A DNA stretch of 64,000 bases from Phymatolithon calcareum. Lineage: Eukaryota; Rhodophyta; Florideophyceae; Hapalidiales. Under the pieces are notes generated by a model. The model did not search any database. It was given only the letters and a program-made list of their open reading frames with translations, and was not told where the DNA came from. Both the position numbers and the translations under genes were made by a program. The stretch is taken from assembly GCA_977006965.1 (NCBI GenBank), contig OZ345359.1, positions 1,178,001 to 1,242,000 on the forward strand, written 5' to 3'. This document shows positions 18,435 through 29,694 of the stretch, one piece after another (the stretch's first letter is position 1; every line of letters starts with the position of its first letter).

Positions 18435-21395
18435 GGTTTCCTAATCTACATACCGTTGTATATTCTGGTGTCCTTTCCTGGCAGACTTGCTCTCGTTTGC
18501 GTTTACTAGACCGAATATTGATAGGCGAAGCATTAATATATGATTATTGATGAAACAAAAGCACTTTCCTCTACATCCCTAATTCATACAATTGAACAAC
18601 GCTCTACTGACCATCGGCCTGGCGGTCCCTATATTTAGGTTTTACGAAATCAAAAACATATTGATCGAGGCCAATGTTTTATCTTTTGCAAGCTGTCATC
18701 TCTCCAAACTAATTTAACAATAAACTGCCTCCACTTTAGTGACAGTTTTAAAAACGCGAGTGCATGCCGGGGGCTCGGACAGAAGACGTAACATAAGAGG
18801 GATTAATTTAAGCGCTTCCAACGCCTCACATAGGAGTAGCAGGACTCGCTTTTCGAACGGTTTTCTAATTTAGTGCCCGAACATAAGAGAAGAGCTACCC
18901 CATTATTGCTAGAGCCTGAGGAAGCCTTGCCCGTATATTCTTCAGAATGGGGCTTTTAAAAGTAAAGTCATCTAAGAGTAGACTGCCTCGAATTTTCGTT
19001 GAATATGATCGTCGTCCATTCGCGGGAAGAATGCTAGTAGTGCCAAGTGTTCTCCGGCTCACTTAGACCGTTGTTCTTACCATTTGAGAATTAAGACAGA
19101 AAAAGACTATCTGCGACATGAAACAGACACTCTTTGGATTATTGTTGATCACAGAAATGCCACTGGATAATAGTGGTAATCTTGAGGTGGTGGTGACACT
19201 TTAGGGACACAAAATTGTCGTGAAGAAACGCTATTTGGCATTTCGCTATTGTACGCAGTAAGAAAGGTGAAAATATCTGGAAATCTGATCACTAGTTTGA
19301 CCTATCCTCGAGAAAAAGCACTGGGGGGTGCGATACGCTCGTGTCCATGAAAATAAAGGTTGATACGCAGGGAACCGCAGTCTAGAAACTATAATAATCA
19401 GCAATGAACCGTTAATGCTTCGTGCCATGTTTCTCCAATAAGAGCCGACGTTTCGTATGGATAGGTACAGTATCTCCCTACTCTAAGAGCTGCGGATTCT
19501 ATTTTTCTTCAAAGGTAGAGTTTTCTACAGTATACGGTAGCTTTTGGCACTTGTATCTCTTGATACCGCGTCTCGCCGTCATACTGTACCCATTGCGAAT
19601 TCTTCTGCACCATCTGTCGGTGGCGCATGGCGCATATACGCATATCAATATTGGGCGCAGAATATCGGAACGATGTAGCCTTGGCGACCTCATTGCGGGG
19701 AAGTTCATTTACATTCGCTGGTCACTTTCTTACTCGAGGTTTGTGTGCATGAACTACTCCCAGCAAGGTCGCCGAAGTCGTATCGTTCCGGTATTCCACG
19801 TCCAAGCTCTGAAATGTCCATTGTACAGATTGGACAATATCGGTGCCGTTTCATTGTGAAGCTAGTCGTGTCAGACTATCGACCGCTGCAGGTCATGACT
19901 GAAATAATGACGGAGCTCGGGTGTACAACACAGCTTGTTTCATAGTTGGTGTACACATATGCTACTCGAAAGCTCACTTTGCCCCGCAATCTATAGTACT
20001 GCAAATGCCTGATTGAATGTAACCAAAATGCAATAAGATTTGTAAAACCAGGGACTGCTGTAACCTCCCAGTCCTCTGAAATTTCAGTGGTGTCCTTTCC
20101 ATATGCAACTTCACTGGATGGATTTGCGGATTCGTCCATCCGATCAAAACATTAATGTTTACGGATCGGAGCATTTCCTCTCATACAGAGTTTCGATTTC
20201 ACGCAACATATTGAATGGGAATACGGAGCACAGAAAAAGCTAGCGTGACAGGCCGTCCCTCCTCGTAACTGACTGATCAGATATACTGTAGTCTTTGACA
20301 CCATAGACAGAGTAACTTAAGAGCAATTTTCCATGTCGAAACCTTGATCAGAAGATGTAACTGCCTTTGCTTCCAAATTGATTGCTACTGCATAGTACTG
20401 TACAGTACTCTGCCCAAGCCGTGCCATTGAACTGGAAGCGAAAGTCAAAAAAATGTGCGCAAGCGCTCAACGGGAATAAATCTAGCAGTGGCTATGATAG
20501 CCAGTGCGAGATATATTTAGTGTTGGCTATTTGACGAACCGTAAATTACAAACGGTGCTACTGTAGCCCCAACTGTAGCCCCACAGTAACAAGTGCGTCA
20601 ATTGAAGAAGCGCTCTCTCTTCCCGGAGTGGAACTTTTGCACTGGTGTTACACCACTGGAGCGCAATTTCTGCAGTGCGTGAGTGTTTCTCACGGCCAGT
20701 CCTTGGGCCACTAAACTCGATGGAAATCAAATGAATTCCCGACCACGTTGGTCAACCATGAGTTGCACAAAGAATATCGACGTTGAACCAAGTGTAGAGC
20801 GAATTGTGGAACCCAGCATCGAGTGAATTGCCTAACCAGAAACCAAAATTCAGAAGTTGCTGCAGAACAGCTTTAGGAGCTCAACTTTAGTGTGAGCGAT
20901 CTTTCCGCAATAAAGAAAATTCAATCTTGCGCAACTAGTTGTCGACCGTCGGGGAAGTCGACATCAGTGGAAATTCAAGTTGGGTCATCTTGTTCATTCA
21001 TAAGCTGATCGACTGCCAACCTTGAACACGACCGCGATTCACTGTGTCCCAGAATTACCCATTGAAGTCAATACATTCCCAGTGACCCCGCATTCATTTT
21101 TGGATCTTTGACTCCAGCGCAGATAGTTCCATTCCTTTCTCTAGCTAAGAGTCTGATCGTTTGGCACTGCAGACCCTGGGATGTCTAAATCGTGGCCGTG
21201 TCATCATCCAGTGTGCCAACATGCCTGGCTTGCGCTTTGGATACAAGGCTGCATATTACTGGGCTTAAGCAATGAGCAGGCGTTGTTAAGAATTGAGTTG
21301 TTTGTTTATAATTTATGAAATAAGCGATAGTAGCAGAATCGGTTCGGAGCCATGTTCAGGTCAAATTAGTAGCCACGGACGACACTGCGGTTACA

Positions 21396-22589
21396 TCAAG
21401 TACAGCTTACTGCTTCCAGTTCAGTGGATATTGTGACGTCATGTTCATCTTCTTCATGCTCCCGCATTTTGCCCTCACGTCCGGCAAACTCTCTATACGC
21501 ATGTAACGCACCTCCATTTTTCGGTAGTTTCCCCTCCCAAATTCCCCAACACGTTGCAAACAATACTACGATCATCGCAATGGTCGCAATAGACACCAAC
21601 ATACCAGAAACCACCGGCCAAAACAGCTTACTCCGACTCTTGCATCGCCCGAGCGCCGCGCTCGCTGCAGCGGACAGGGGGAAAATATATGCCCACCAGA
21701 CTATGGCAAATTTCTGTGTCCAGAATGCCGGAAACACGCGAAAGATCACCATATATAGAAACAAATCTACATACAACGCAACAAGCGCAGGAACCGGCCA
21801 GTCCGTCTGCTGATCTACGACCAGAAATCCGGCCGCATTCTTCTGCGCAGAAGGCGACCAAGCCGCCGATAGAAGTGCGAGCGCGATGGCGGCCTGTGCT
21901 GGCGGTGCAATGAATAGGAAAAAGGTCGGTGCTGGACGTTCCTCACGTCTCGACAATGCGGAACTCACATGTTGGAAGTTTGTAACGAAAATTAATATCC
22001 AGAAGAGACAACCAACTGAAAATAAGGCCAGTGCCTCCTCGATCATCACGAGGGTCGACGCAATGTTGGAGAGAAGAAAGTAGCCGATGACCTGCATGAA
22101 GACAACGGGATGGACGAGATCGATGAGCACAGATCCGAACAGCCATTCGCCGTACAGAAAGACGCTGAGTGATATCTGATACAAGCATAGGACGTAGAAG
22201 GCAGTTGTGCGACCAGTTGCACGCATGACGGCCGTCGGGGCACCGATGACGAGTAGTGAGCCGATGATTACAGGGACGAAGAAGAAGTTGACCAATCGAG
22301 GATTCATAAAATCCCATTTAAGAGATGCAGGCCATATAACCAAACGGAGGATGTACAGCGTCAAGGTTATGGTCAGAAGGATCACCGCGATGCCCCAGAG
22401 AACGAAGTAGACAGGGTCTGGGATTGGAAGACGGATGTAATGCGTACAGGCAGCCTTCCACATGGCTGCAAAGGCGGCAAAGGCGAGTGGGATGGCGAAA
22501 TGAGAAATGTCCCATTGTGCCAGCGACTGACGCCAGCGAACAATGCTTTGCTCTGGGAGCGCGGAGGTTAACTTCTCGCTCGGCGCCAT
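21396..22589 (-). CDS. SLAC1/TehA-like anion channel (TDT family)
   Basis: A 397-aa, intronless multipass membrane protein with about ten hydrophobic segments, starting at an ATG at 22589. Family signatures are FAIPLAFAAFAAMW in the first segment (tandem-helix-pair motif), VHPVVFMQVIGYFLLSNIAS, FLFIAPPAQAAIAL (the position of the gating Phe region in SLAC1/TehA), and FAIVWWAYIFPLSAAASA near the end. This family covers plant S-type anion channels, bacterial TehA and fungal malate or sulfite transporters. The substrate here (nitrate, chloride, malate or sulfite) cannot be told from sequence alone. The C-terminus is a short acidic tail. Isolated between two repeat-rich regions. Confidence 0.85.
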   Translation of the reverse strand: MAPSEKLTSALPEQSIVRWRQSLAQWDISHFAIPLAFAAFAAMWKAACTHYIRLPIPDPVYFVLWGIAVILLTITLTLYILRLVIWPASLKWDFMNPRLVNFFFVPVIIGSLLVIGAPTAVMRATGRTTAFYVLCLYQISLSVFLYGEWLFGSVLIDLVHPVVFMQVIGYFLLSNIASTLVMIEEALALFSVGCLFWILIFVTNFQHVSSALSRREERPAPTFFLFIAPPAQAAIALALLSAAWSPSAQKNAAGFLVVDQQTDWPVPALVALYVDLFLYMVIFRVFPAFWTQKFAIVWWAYIFPLSAAASAALGRCKSRSKLFWPVVSGMLVSIATIAMIVVLFATCWGIWEGKLPKNGGALHAYREFAGREGKMREHEEDEHDVTISTELEAVSCT

Positions 22590-22681
22590 GATGGTTGCGA
22601 GTCATGTGTGCAGGAGCAGGATGCCGTCCGTAGTGGAAGGCTATTTCACGGGAGCATGTTGATTGCCGGTGAAAAAAATCA

Positions 22682-22712
22682 GGATGGAAGAATGGATGGA
22701 TGGATGGAGGGA
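22682..22712. repeat. GGAT/TGGA microsatellite
   Basis: About eight imperfect repeats of the tetramer GGAT (ATGGATGGATGG and neighbours), 90 bp upstream of the anion-channel start. May lie in its leader. Confidence 0.85.
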
Positions 22713-23260
22713 TCCTTGAGTGGACGAGTGCCGTGGGCACCGGCGGCTCCTTCACGGAACGCTTTGGGTAGAAAACGTAGAAACGGCTGCCGTTTCTCCT
22801 CTGGGTTGTTTCTCCGTTTCGTTTCTTCATCGACATCAAAAATTTAAACAATAATTATATCAATAATGATTAAATTTAAATTTTTATTTGGCTTTTTAGT
22901 ACAGTACAAGTACGCACCCATTCCCGGTCATCTAGAAAATGAATGTTTTTTCAAATTTTATCATGCGATCTATTTTTTTCACAATTACTATGGCGATTAA
23001 CGCTTGCGCTGAGCACTGATGTGGAACGTACTAAAAGGTTTTAATGTGGAAAACGAGAAATTTCTATGATGTGCCCGCGTGACTTTCAACAGCAACAACA
23101 TATGAACTAAATTAAGGATACTGTACTGTAACGGCCAGACAGCACGATTTTGTCCTTACAGAAAATCAGATGCAAGTTTTCCAGCCAATCACGCGAAGAG
23201 TGCGGCGAGGCTCTCACTTATCGTTGCACTGCACAGCAACCTTCTCTGGCCTGCATGTAC

Positions 23261-23380
23261 GCAGTGTTCGAGCTCCCGTCTACCATGCCGTTAAAGTACA
23301 GACACATGTGTGTATATACTTTAACTGCGTGGCAAGTTTCCTTCTCCGATTGTCGGCGAAGACGGAAGCTCGAACACTGC
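23261..23380. repeat. Nested 120-bp inverted repeat
   Basis: Outer arms of 14 bp are perfect (GCAGTGTTCGAGCT and its complement at 23367-23380) and continue into 5 more pairs after one mismatch. Inside sits a second 9-bp pair (GTTAAAGTA with TACTTTAAC) around a 10-bp palindrome ACACATGTGT. A foldback element or hairpin RNA source; no coding frame. Confidence 0.85.
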
Positions 23381-24522
23381 ACTCTTGCGCAATCCCGTAG
23401 AGGACTGAGATAGGACTACTTTGAGTCCTGAGTTTTCCCGTCCGCCATACTGGGTGGACGTTTTAAATAAACTTGAAAGGAAAAAAAACTGCGCTCTTCC
23501 TATTGGCATCCGCAGTGAATATCGACATGGATTTATCTGCTTTCCTGCAATTCAACAAAAACGGAAACTTGGACTCGACTATTTTTCTAATCCCCAGACA
23601 TTGGCAGAATATTGGAATGCACCTGCGCACTGAAGAAATAAGTGTGTCCCCTTTTGTGTCACCAGTGGCGACACCCCTGCCTCTCATTGTGTTCAATCTT
23701 TTCGAGCGTCTCCTCCAGTGGTCACTTAAAATTCGATTGCAAAAAATTTGTTCCTATGGGGAAGAAGATTTTGTGGTCTGCCTTCAGCGAGAACGGTAAG
23801 GTTTCTCTGTGATTCGTGAACACCAATCAACATGAGATGGCATGCCCTTCTTCCTCCTCCTGATAATTTCTCTATTGCACACATCGTATCAACCGGATAT
23901 CTCAGATTGCACACGCACTGCTTCTGTTCTTGAAAGCATGAGATATGATAGTCGAAGTGGGAAAAGGAGATGAGTTGTCGTAAGTTGCTTCTGAATTGAA
24001 AAAATCTTCATGACCATAGGGATATAGGGATAGGGATAGCCACCATTGGGTGACAAGTGTTTTTTCTCGCGCCCCGACAGGTGCGACACGAATGTCTGCT
24101 GAACTCTTTTTCTCTTGAACTTGCGGAGACTAATCCATGAGGAGAAAGTCCATCAAATCAGCCAATGCATACCGCTTTTTTAAAAGTGGAAAGACGCACG
24201 TATGTTCATGTATCGTAGCGTTCAGTATCTTTCTTAAAAAACGATGGAGCAGCTCTTCGCCTACTCGATACAGAAGCGTACGGAGAAACTATCTTGTACG
24301 GACGTCTTCAGTTCGAATTCTCAACGTCTGTATCTTGATATAATGCCAGAAGGAATCCACAACCTGCATCCGCAACTACGAATGGCTTCACCGGTTCGCA
24401 CATCCTAGAAATGGCGGATGGAAAGTCGTGGACCTCAGAGAGTCCTAAATCAGCTACATGACACATACTGCTTGCCAATACTAGGATAAACATCTTTCCT
24501 TCGTCATTATTGATACGGGTTA

Positions 24523-24556
24523 TAACCTGTATAGATACAGGTTACATAGATCTATG
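24523..24556. repeat. Two adjacent palindromes
   Basis: TAACCTGTAT with its complement around a 2-nt loop (24523-24544), then the perfect 12-bp CATAGATCTATG (24545-24556). They lie just before the larger foldback at 24582. Confidence 0.85.
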
Positions 24557-24581
24557 AAGAAAGAAAGATGAACTGTCTACG

Positions 24582-24695
24582 ATTTCTACCGTAACTGTAA
24601 GGATTTGGAACTGGTCGAGAGCGAGCTCTGACCGGTTCTGATAAATCAGGACCGGTGCTCGACCAGTTCCAAATCCTTACATTTACGGTAGAAAT
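24582..24695. repeat. 114-bp foldback with 38-bp arms
   Basis: Arms of 38 bp with one mismatch, then a 10-nt length difference, then a further 12-bp pair with one mismatch around a 2-nt loop. The stem is much longer than chance allows. No target-site duplication or transposase is evident. Could be a foldback MITE, a small-RNA precursor or an inverted duplication. Confidence 0.85.
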
Positions 24696-24764
24696 AGCAG
24701 ACACTTGCTGTAAACCAAGCTGTCGCGTTCGCTCCTTTTTTCGTCGGCTGAATGCAGTAAGCGC

Positions 24765-26275
24765 GTTGTTCCTCTCGCGACTGTACGCCCGCAACTCGGA
24801 TCGCGATCCCCACTATGCCCATATTAGGTGATCTGCTGGGCCACAAGGGAATCGTGTCTCCTGCATCTGTATGCTGTTTTCTTTCGCTTCGCTACCGCTA
24901 GTGCTCCAGTACAATATATAAGCATCGTATGCTTTTTCATTCATTCATTCATTTTGCCTTTTCCCCTAGTGGGGCTAGCAGCGATTCGAGAGCTGAAGTT
25001 TCTTCCATTCTATCCTATCGTTAGCGAGTTTGACAGCGGCTTTCACATCTAGTCCAAATATTGCACCAAAAATTGATTCTGGCGTTTGTTCTAATGCATT
25101 GTAGCAGCACCTGGCGGACCAGGTGCCACTCGCCTATTCTAAGAATGCGTCCAAGCCAGTTTCATCGTAAGTCTCTGGCTCGCATTACCACGTCGATGGT
25201 GGGTGTCTTATCTTCGTCCGCTATTGGTCTCTCCGTTATTCACGATAGCATTTTAGTACCTGTTAACTTGAGTTTCTTTCGCACTGGTTCTGTCAGCTTC
25301 CATGATTCATTGCCGTATACGAGAATCTTATAGCAACTATCTTATATACAACTTAGTATTAGTTCCTGTTCTATTGCTTGGATCGCGCACGCTTAAGTTC
25401 GCAAGTACGTCTCTTTGATCACGCGGAATTGAAGTTCATCAAACCCTTCTTTAGCACAACCTTTTCCGCCTCACAAGCCAATTCGGTGACAAACGCGCTC
25501 AAGTTTCTCTTTTCCCTTTTTCGTGCGCTCATTCCAAGGACTATGGTCCAGGTCGCCACTGATGGACGACGTTGTCCATGCCCGTCTCTTCCTTCTCTTC
25601 GATAATCTCATTGCTCTTGCCGCAAGCGTCGTGCTGGCGTCTGTGCGGCTATCGTGAAGTTTATTTCTCCCCTTTTTGCGGAGGCTCGCGCTCTTGTTCG
25701 TTCCGCACAATCGCTGGAATTCTCGCAAAGCTACCACGCCTTTCATCATTTTCTGGAACTTCGTCCTGTTATTGTTGAGCTGCCCAACCCTGAACTGTGT
25801 AGCCTCGTCCACGTGCTTGATCTCCGCGTCTACCTGTTTTTCCGCAAAGTTGTGGAGTGTCATCCGTGGGCGGCTCTACCGACTTTCTTTTCCAGTCAAG
25901 CCCGTCTACGTGCACTCTCTTATTCTCTCCACGCCGAGCTTCCGAAGCCCTACATAGCGTAGCCTCACGGGAGTGTCTGATTGCCATGACCGTTTGCGTT
26001 CCCGCAAGGGCATGGATGCTCCGAAGGTGGACGTCTACTTTTGTCTACCTTCTTTCAGCTTCTCTTGACTACCTCTTTTCCCTTTTCGTATGCTTGTCGC
26101 AAGGTCGATGGCCAAACCAAGGTCGCCACCGGAGGACTATGCCGACAAGTACATGCTTATTCTGTCTGCTTGCCCTTTTGGGGGTTTTGTTTGCTTCTCT
26201 CTTTCCTCCTTTCAAGTCTCTCATACTCTTTTTCTCTCCTGGTCTTTTCTGACCATTGTGGCGTCAATGCTGGAC
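24765..26275 (-). repeat. Dispersed repeat R1, copy A (interrupted by a LINE)
   Basis: Similar to copy B at 52880-53690. Shared blocks are CTCTCGCGACTGTACGCC followed by TCGCGAT and TAGGTGATCTG, then CCTTTTTCGTGCG, AGGTCGATGGCCAA and GGTTTTGTTTGCTT in the same order. The family-A LINE fragment at 24938-25335 interrupts this copy. Short minus-strand frames share a YSREE or QSREE word between copies, so the coding sense, if any, is minus. Not assigned to a known element class. Confidence 0.6.
24938..25335 (-). mobile_element. LINE family A, 3' portion
   Basis: The minus strand encodes the region after a non-LTR reverse transcriptase: NESWKLTEPVRKKLKLTGTK, then RARDLRWNWLGRILRIG, which matches the typical 'ETW-x-LT ... 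RLRWLGH' C-terminal LINE wording, followed by LDVKAAVKLANDRIEWKKL, the family terminus and a tail of four to five AATG repeats. Frame-broken, inserted into dispersed repeat R1. Confidence 0.8.
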
Positions 26276-27499
26276 AAGTGCTGTCCTTCGGTTAGATTCA
26301 CATCCATACCGCTGTGTAGTTTGCTAGAACAAGCTACTGCGGGCCGCCATTCGCCAAGGGAATTCCTCTTATTGGAAGCCCAGTTGGACACTCTCCTCTA
26401 TTGGTCAGGTCGGAACATTCGTTCACAGGACCGTTTAGCCAAAAAAGGAGGAGACAAGAAAGCCAATTGAAGGTGTAAATGATGCAATGCACGTCTTGGA
26501 AGCACTTGGCGCCACTAGTGGGGCGAGCATTCCGGCTGGCCTAAGCTGGATTCCGGCCAAGAGTTCAGATGCCGATGCAGTGGGACGATATCTGGAAATT
26601 TTCAAATCTTACGGACTTCGAGCAGACGAGCGCGAACAGCGGATCTTTGAGCGCGCGGGCTGGTACTGCCAAGTGCGTGATTAGATTGAATGGCACTTGA
26701 AAGAATTTCACGTATCGTCTGTTTTTCAGAAACGCTTATCTGTCATCTCGTGCTTGCTTGAAGTTTCAAAAAGTTGTGGCAAAAAGTTCTTCTTCAAGGC
26801 TTCCTCGTCCACTTGGTTGACGGATGAAGCTGTTGCGACGCATGCAGTTGGCATGGCGATGGAAAGCGATTGTGGTCAGCGTGGATTCAGTACGCAATTG
26901 GGTCTGATGCGGAACTACGGCGAGGACATGAGGTCACGCTAATGTCATATGCTCGACTGCAGCCCGTCGGAGGGGACGGAAAGAAACCTGGCGGTGATGA
27001 ACGACGTTCTAGTACAGTGGGGGAGATTCAGATGCGACTGGTGCGGAAAACGGCGCAATTAATCAGGGAGGGCATTCCGAAAGCAGACGAGAAATAGCTT
27101 TCACGCAAGATCATGGAAATGACGGATTGCTACTTCTGACATGAAGCGCAGTGCGTGGGAGGCGAGAGAAACGAGCTGCCGAGGCTTACATCCGAGGATC
27201 ACAGGAAGAAGCTCACGGGATTGATTGGTGATCTGTGGAAGAAAATTAAGGAGTACGACATACAGTACCTCTAGCACTGGTGCATGGAGACCTGGTGTCC
27301 GCTGTCCGACAACGTGCGCGTGAAAAATGCGCGTGGTCGATACATGTTTTACGATTTTAGGTGCGTCAAGATTAGCCACCCGTTTCTCGACGCAGTTTCA
27401 GTTCTTCTTTTCCGGCTTCCATGAGCATTGCGGCATGCCTTGCGCCGCGGAGTCCATCGGCAACACAGAGTTAACGTCCATGTCTTGGACAGCCTAAAA

Positions 27500-27529
27500 A
27501 GAAAGGGAGGAGTCGACTCCTCCCTTTCT
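27500..27529. repeat. Perfect 30-bp palindrome
   Basis: AGAAAGGGAGGAGTC followed directly by its reverse complement, no loop (centre GTCGAC). Not repeated elsewhere in the window. Confidence 0.95.
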
Positions 27530-27599
27530 ATTAAGGATCGTTGTATTATCTTAGTGCCGAGTTATTTTCAACGCGGCCGCCAACTTTCATACAGTACAG

Positions 27600-28290
27600 T
27601 ATGTAAGACTTTGGAGACCCGACATTATACAGTACAAGAAATGTGGGGTGGCAGAGCGTTGTTGTGTCGCGCTGCCTCTGCATCGCTTCCGCCAGTAATG
27701 ATACTTGGTCTTCCTGTTTCATCAATTTCCGAACGGTGTGCGGACACGTTGTTTTTTTGCGACAGTGACCACTTTCGAGGATCGGCGATGAGCAGCACTA
27801 AGTTTAGCCTGGTCTGTATCATATTAGGAGCGTTCAAAGCCACGAACCGGAGAGCTCTTCATGGAGTGACAGACTTCAATGAATTTCTGGCGATATCCTT
27901 CAGGGCAGCTGTGATACAGTACAGTACAGTACTGGGTCTAACTCATTTTACTCTTTTTCTACAAAAACATGCCCGTGTCTGTCGGATTTGCTGGATCGTT
28001 TGACCAATTCAGATGGCGCTGCATAATGGTAGGGCACAGTTGACATCCAGGAAAGCTCCGCTGCTTGTGCTATGCGTGCATATCACAAATGGATCGGGTC
28101 ACTTTCGCAACTCTTTCCTCATCATATGGCAAGTATTTTTCGAAGGTAAAGTCCCGGTACCACCTTGCAAGTCCCTCAGTCCTGAAATGGTGGCCTTCCA
28201 AGTTGGTGTTTCGTGGGCACATCGTTTTAAATCAAACTGTACAATTACAATGGCACTCACGAAACTACCATTGAAGAAACGAACCACTTC
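27600..28290 (-). pseudogene. Possible decayed transposable-element coding region
   Basis: The minus strand reads protein-like stretches in shifting frames (WYRDFTFEKYLPYDEERVAK near 28140, then PWRALRFVALNAPNMIQTRL and LIADPRKWSLSQKNNVSAHR near 27850-27740). The biased composition and the frameshifts suggest a decayed element gene. I cannot assign a family; this is a low-confidence call. Confidence 0.3.
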
Positions 28291-28299
28291 ACGCAGCGA

Positions 28300-29238
28300 T
28301 TAAGCTGAAGAGTCTTGCATTGTGCTTGCATACTGGAACTCCTTTGAATTGGTATAGTCGGCAATATCAAGCGCGACCGCAACCGATTCACGCACAACAG
28401 CAGCGTCATCCTCCTTAAAATGCTCCAGCACTGCCATAGCAACCTCCGTCCCAATACTCCCCAACGCTTCTGCAGCTTCATGTCGCACCATTGCATGTTC
28501 CTCAAGATCGCTCAGCGACTCCGAGAGCGCCTCAATTGCCGCCGGGTGCTGCATCTGTCCCAGCACATACGCAATTTCATGTCTGAAAAGCGCACTATTA
28601 CGCTCCTCCACAAGCCCCTTACACAACGCCTTAACCGCCTCCTCTCCCCCCGTGTTACGCAGTCCGAACATTGCACGGTACCGGTCGTACAGCTCGAGCT
28701 TCGAATCGCAGAGCGTCGCGCAAAGTTCATCGACCGCGCCGGGGGCGGGCGGTGCGGGATCGACGGACGTATACGCGCTCTTCCCTGCGGTGGGGTCGGC
28801 GCCGACGGCGCCATTCGCAAGCCATTCGATGCGCGCCTGTGCCATGACGCATGTTTCGCGCACCTCCACCGGAGCGTTGGCATCCGTTGCATATTGCGCG
28901 AGCAGAGGAAGCGCTCGCGAGTCACCGATCGCGCCGAGCGCTTCTGCAGCCTCGTGACGCACCATCGCATCTTCGGACGTGTTGCGCAGCGCGGTGGCCA
29001 ACGACGGCTCTGCATCGTAGTTTCCGAGCTGACCTAGAAGGTACGCGGCCTCATGACGTACGAGCGCGGACGCGTCGGATGCAAGCATGGTTTCCATTGC
29101 GGTGCGAGCGCGTGGTGTGCCGTTCGCGCGAAGGCCGAACATCGCTCGCGTGCGCGCTGCCACGCTCTTTCCGTTCAGCGCGGTGTCGATCACTGCGTCT
29201 AGTCCATCACTGGGTGAATCCGCTGCCGGCACCGTCAT
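28300..29238 (-). CDS. DOHH: Deoxyhypusine hydroxylase
   Basis: 312 aa from the ATG at 29238. DOHH hydroxylates deoxyhypusine on eIF5A, the last step of hypusine synthesis, using a diiron centre. The protein is a symmetric pair of HEAT-repeat halves. The metal-binding His-Glu motifs are all present: RHEAAYLLGQ and RHEAAEALGA in the N-terminal half, RHEIAYVLGQ and RHEAAEALGS in the C-terminal half. RYRAMFGLRN opens the second half and a related TRAMFGLRANG opens the first. Length is normal for the family (about 300 aa). The two halves are joined by an Ala/Pro-rich linker. Its start faces the POLD4-repeat gene 457 bp away. Confidence 0.95.
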   Translation of the reverse strand: MTVPAADSPSDGLDAVIDTALNGKSVAARTRAMFGLRANGTPRARTAMETMLASDASALVRHEAAYLLGQLGNYDAEPSLATALRNTSEDAMVRHEAAEALGAIGDSRALPLLAQYATDANAPVEVRETCVMAQARIEWLANGAVGADPTAGKSAYTSVDPAPPAPGAVDELCATLCDSKLELYDRYRAMFGLRNTGGEEAVKALCKGLVEERNSALFRHEIAYVLGQMQHPAAIEALSESLSDLEEHAMVRHEAAEALGSIGTEVAMAVLEHFKEDDAAVVRESVAVALDIADYTNSKEFQYASTMQDSSA

Positions 29239-29694
29239 GCCTGCGGATGGACGCTGTGCAGATGTTGAGAGGTTGATGCCAGCCAATGTGGGACAAAGGA
29301 AGGCACTGCTATGCTACTGTAGTCAGGTGCACTGTGACGTCATATGGCCGAGGAGGGGAACAAAAGCACGATTATGTTAGCTCATTCCCTACAGCATGTA
29401 CACGTGTCAATCCCATTAGCCTCGATGTGTATTAGGAAGTGCGCTTCCTGCACTATTTCTGAATCGAAATGCATTCACGGTTTCGTTTCCGGCTAGCATT
29501 TTTCTGAATCCTTTCCTGTATCCACAAGAGCGCGAATCGAAGAAAGTCGCAGATACACTATTTCGCATTATGGGCTATGATCTGTGCCAGTTACGAATGG
29601 GAGGGAATGTGGTCTTCAGTCGTCCTCCCCAGCCAAGCATATTTGAACACGAAGCGTTCTCCACTGATGGCAAGCGGCAAGGGCGCCGTGCACA

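Larger units (their letters stand above)
14395..21395. other. 7-kb gene-poor region with retrotransposon debris
   Basis: No frame is convincing as a gene. It contains LINE remnants at 16107-16190, 16655-17250 and 18320-18434, scattered TACAGTA/TACTGTA motifs (for example a 16-bp palindrome at 20394-20409), and an AT-rich stretch at 14440-14800. A minus-strand frame at 15440-15793 weakly resembles the end of a SET domain and may be a relic. Confidence 0.6.
22713..28299. other. 5.6-kb repeat-rich spacer without supported gene
   Basis: Holds an AT-rich stretch (22840-23000), foldbacks at 23261-23380 and 24523-24695, a dispersed repeat interrupted by a LINE fragment, a 30-bp palindrome at 27500-27529, TACAGTA clusters near 27590-27640 and 27910, and traces of a decayed coding element on the minus strand at 27600-28290. 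Frames at 26487-27100 are open but short and unrecognised. Confidence 0.55.

Noticed and set aside
24950-25000. GCGATTCGAG looked like a tRNA B box
   Set aside because: It is part of the LINE family A terminus that recurs at five sites.
27428-28003. A 191-codon plus-strand frame
   Set aside because: Spans a 30-bp palindrome and TACAGTA clusters, low-complexity and without a domain.
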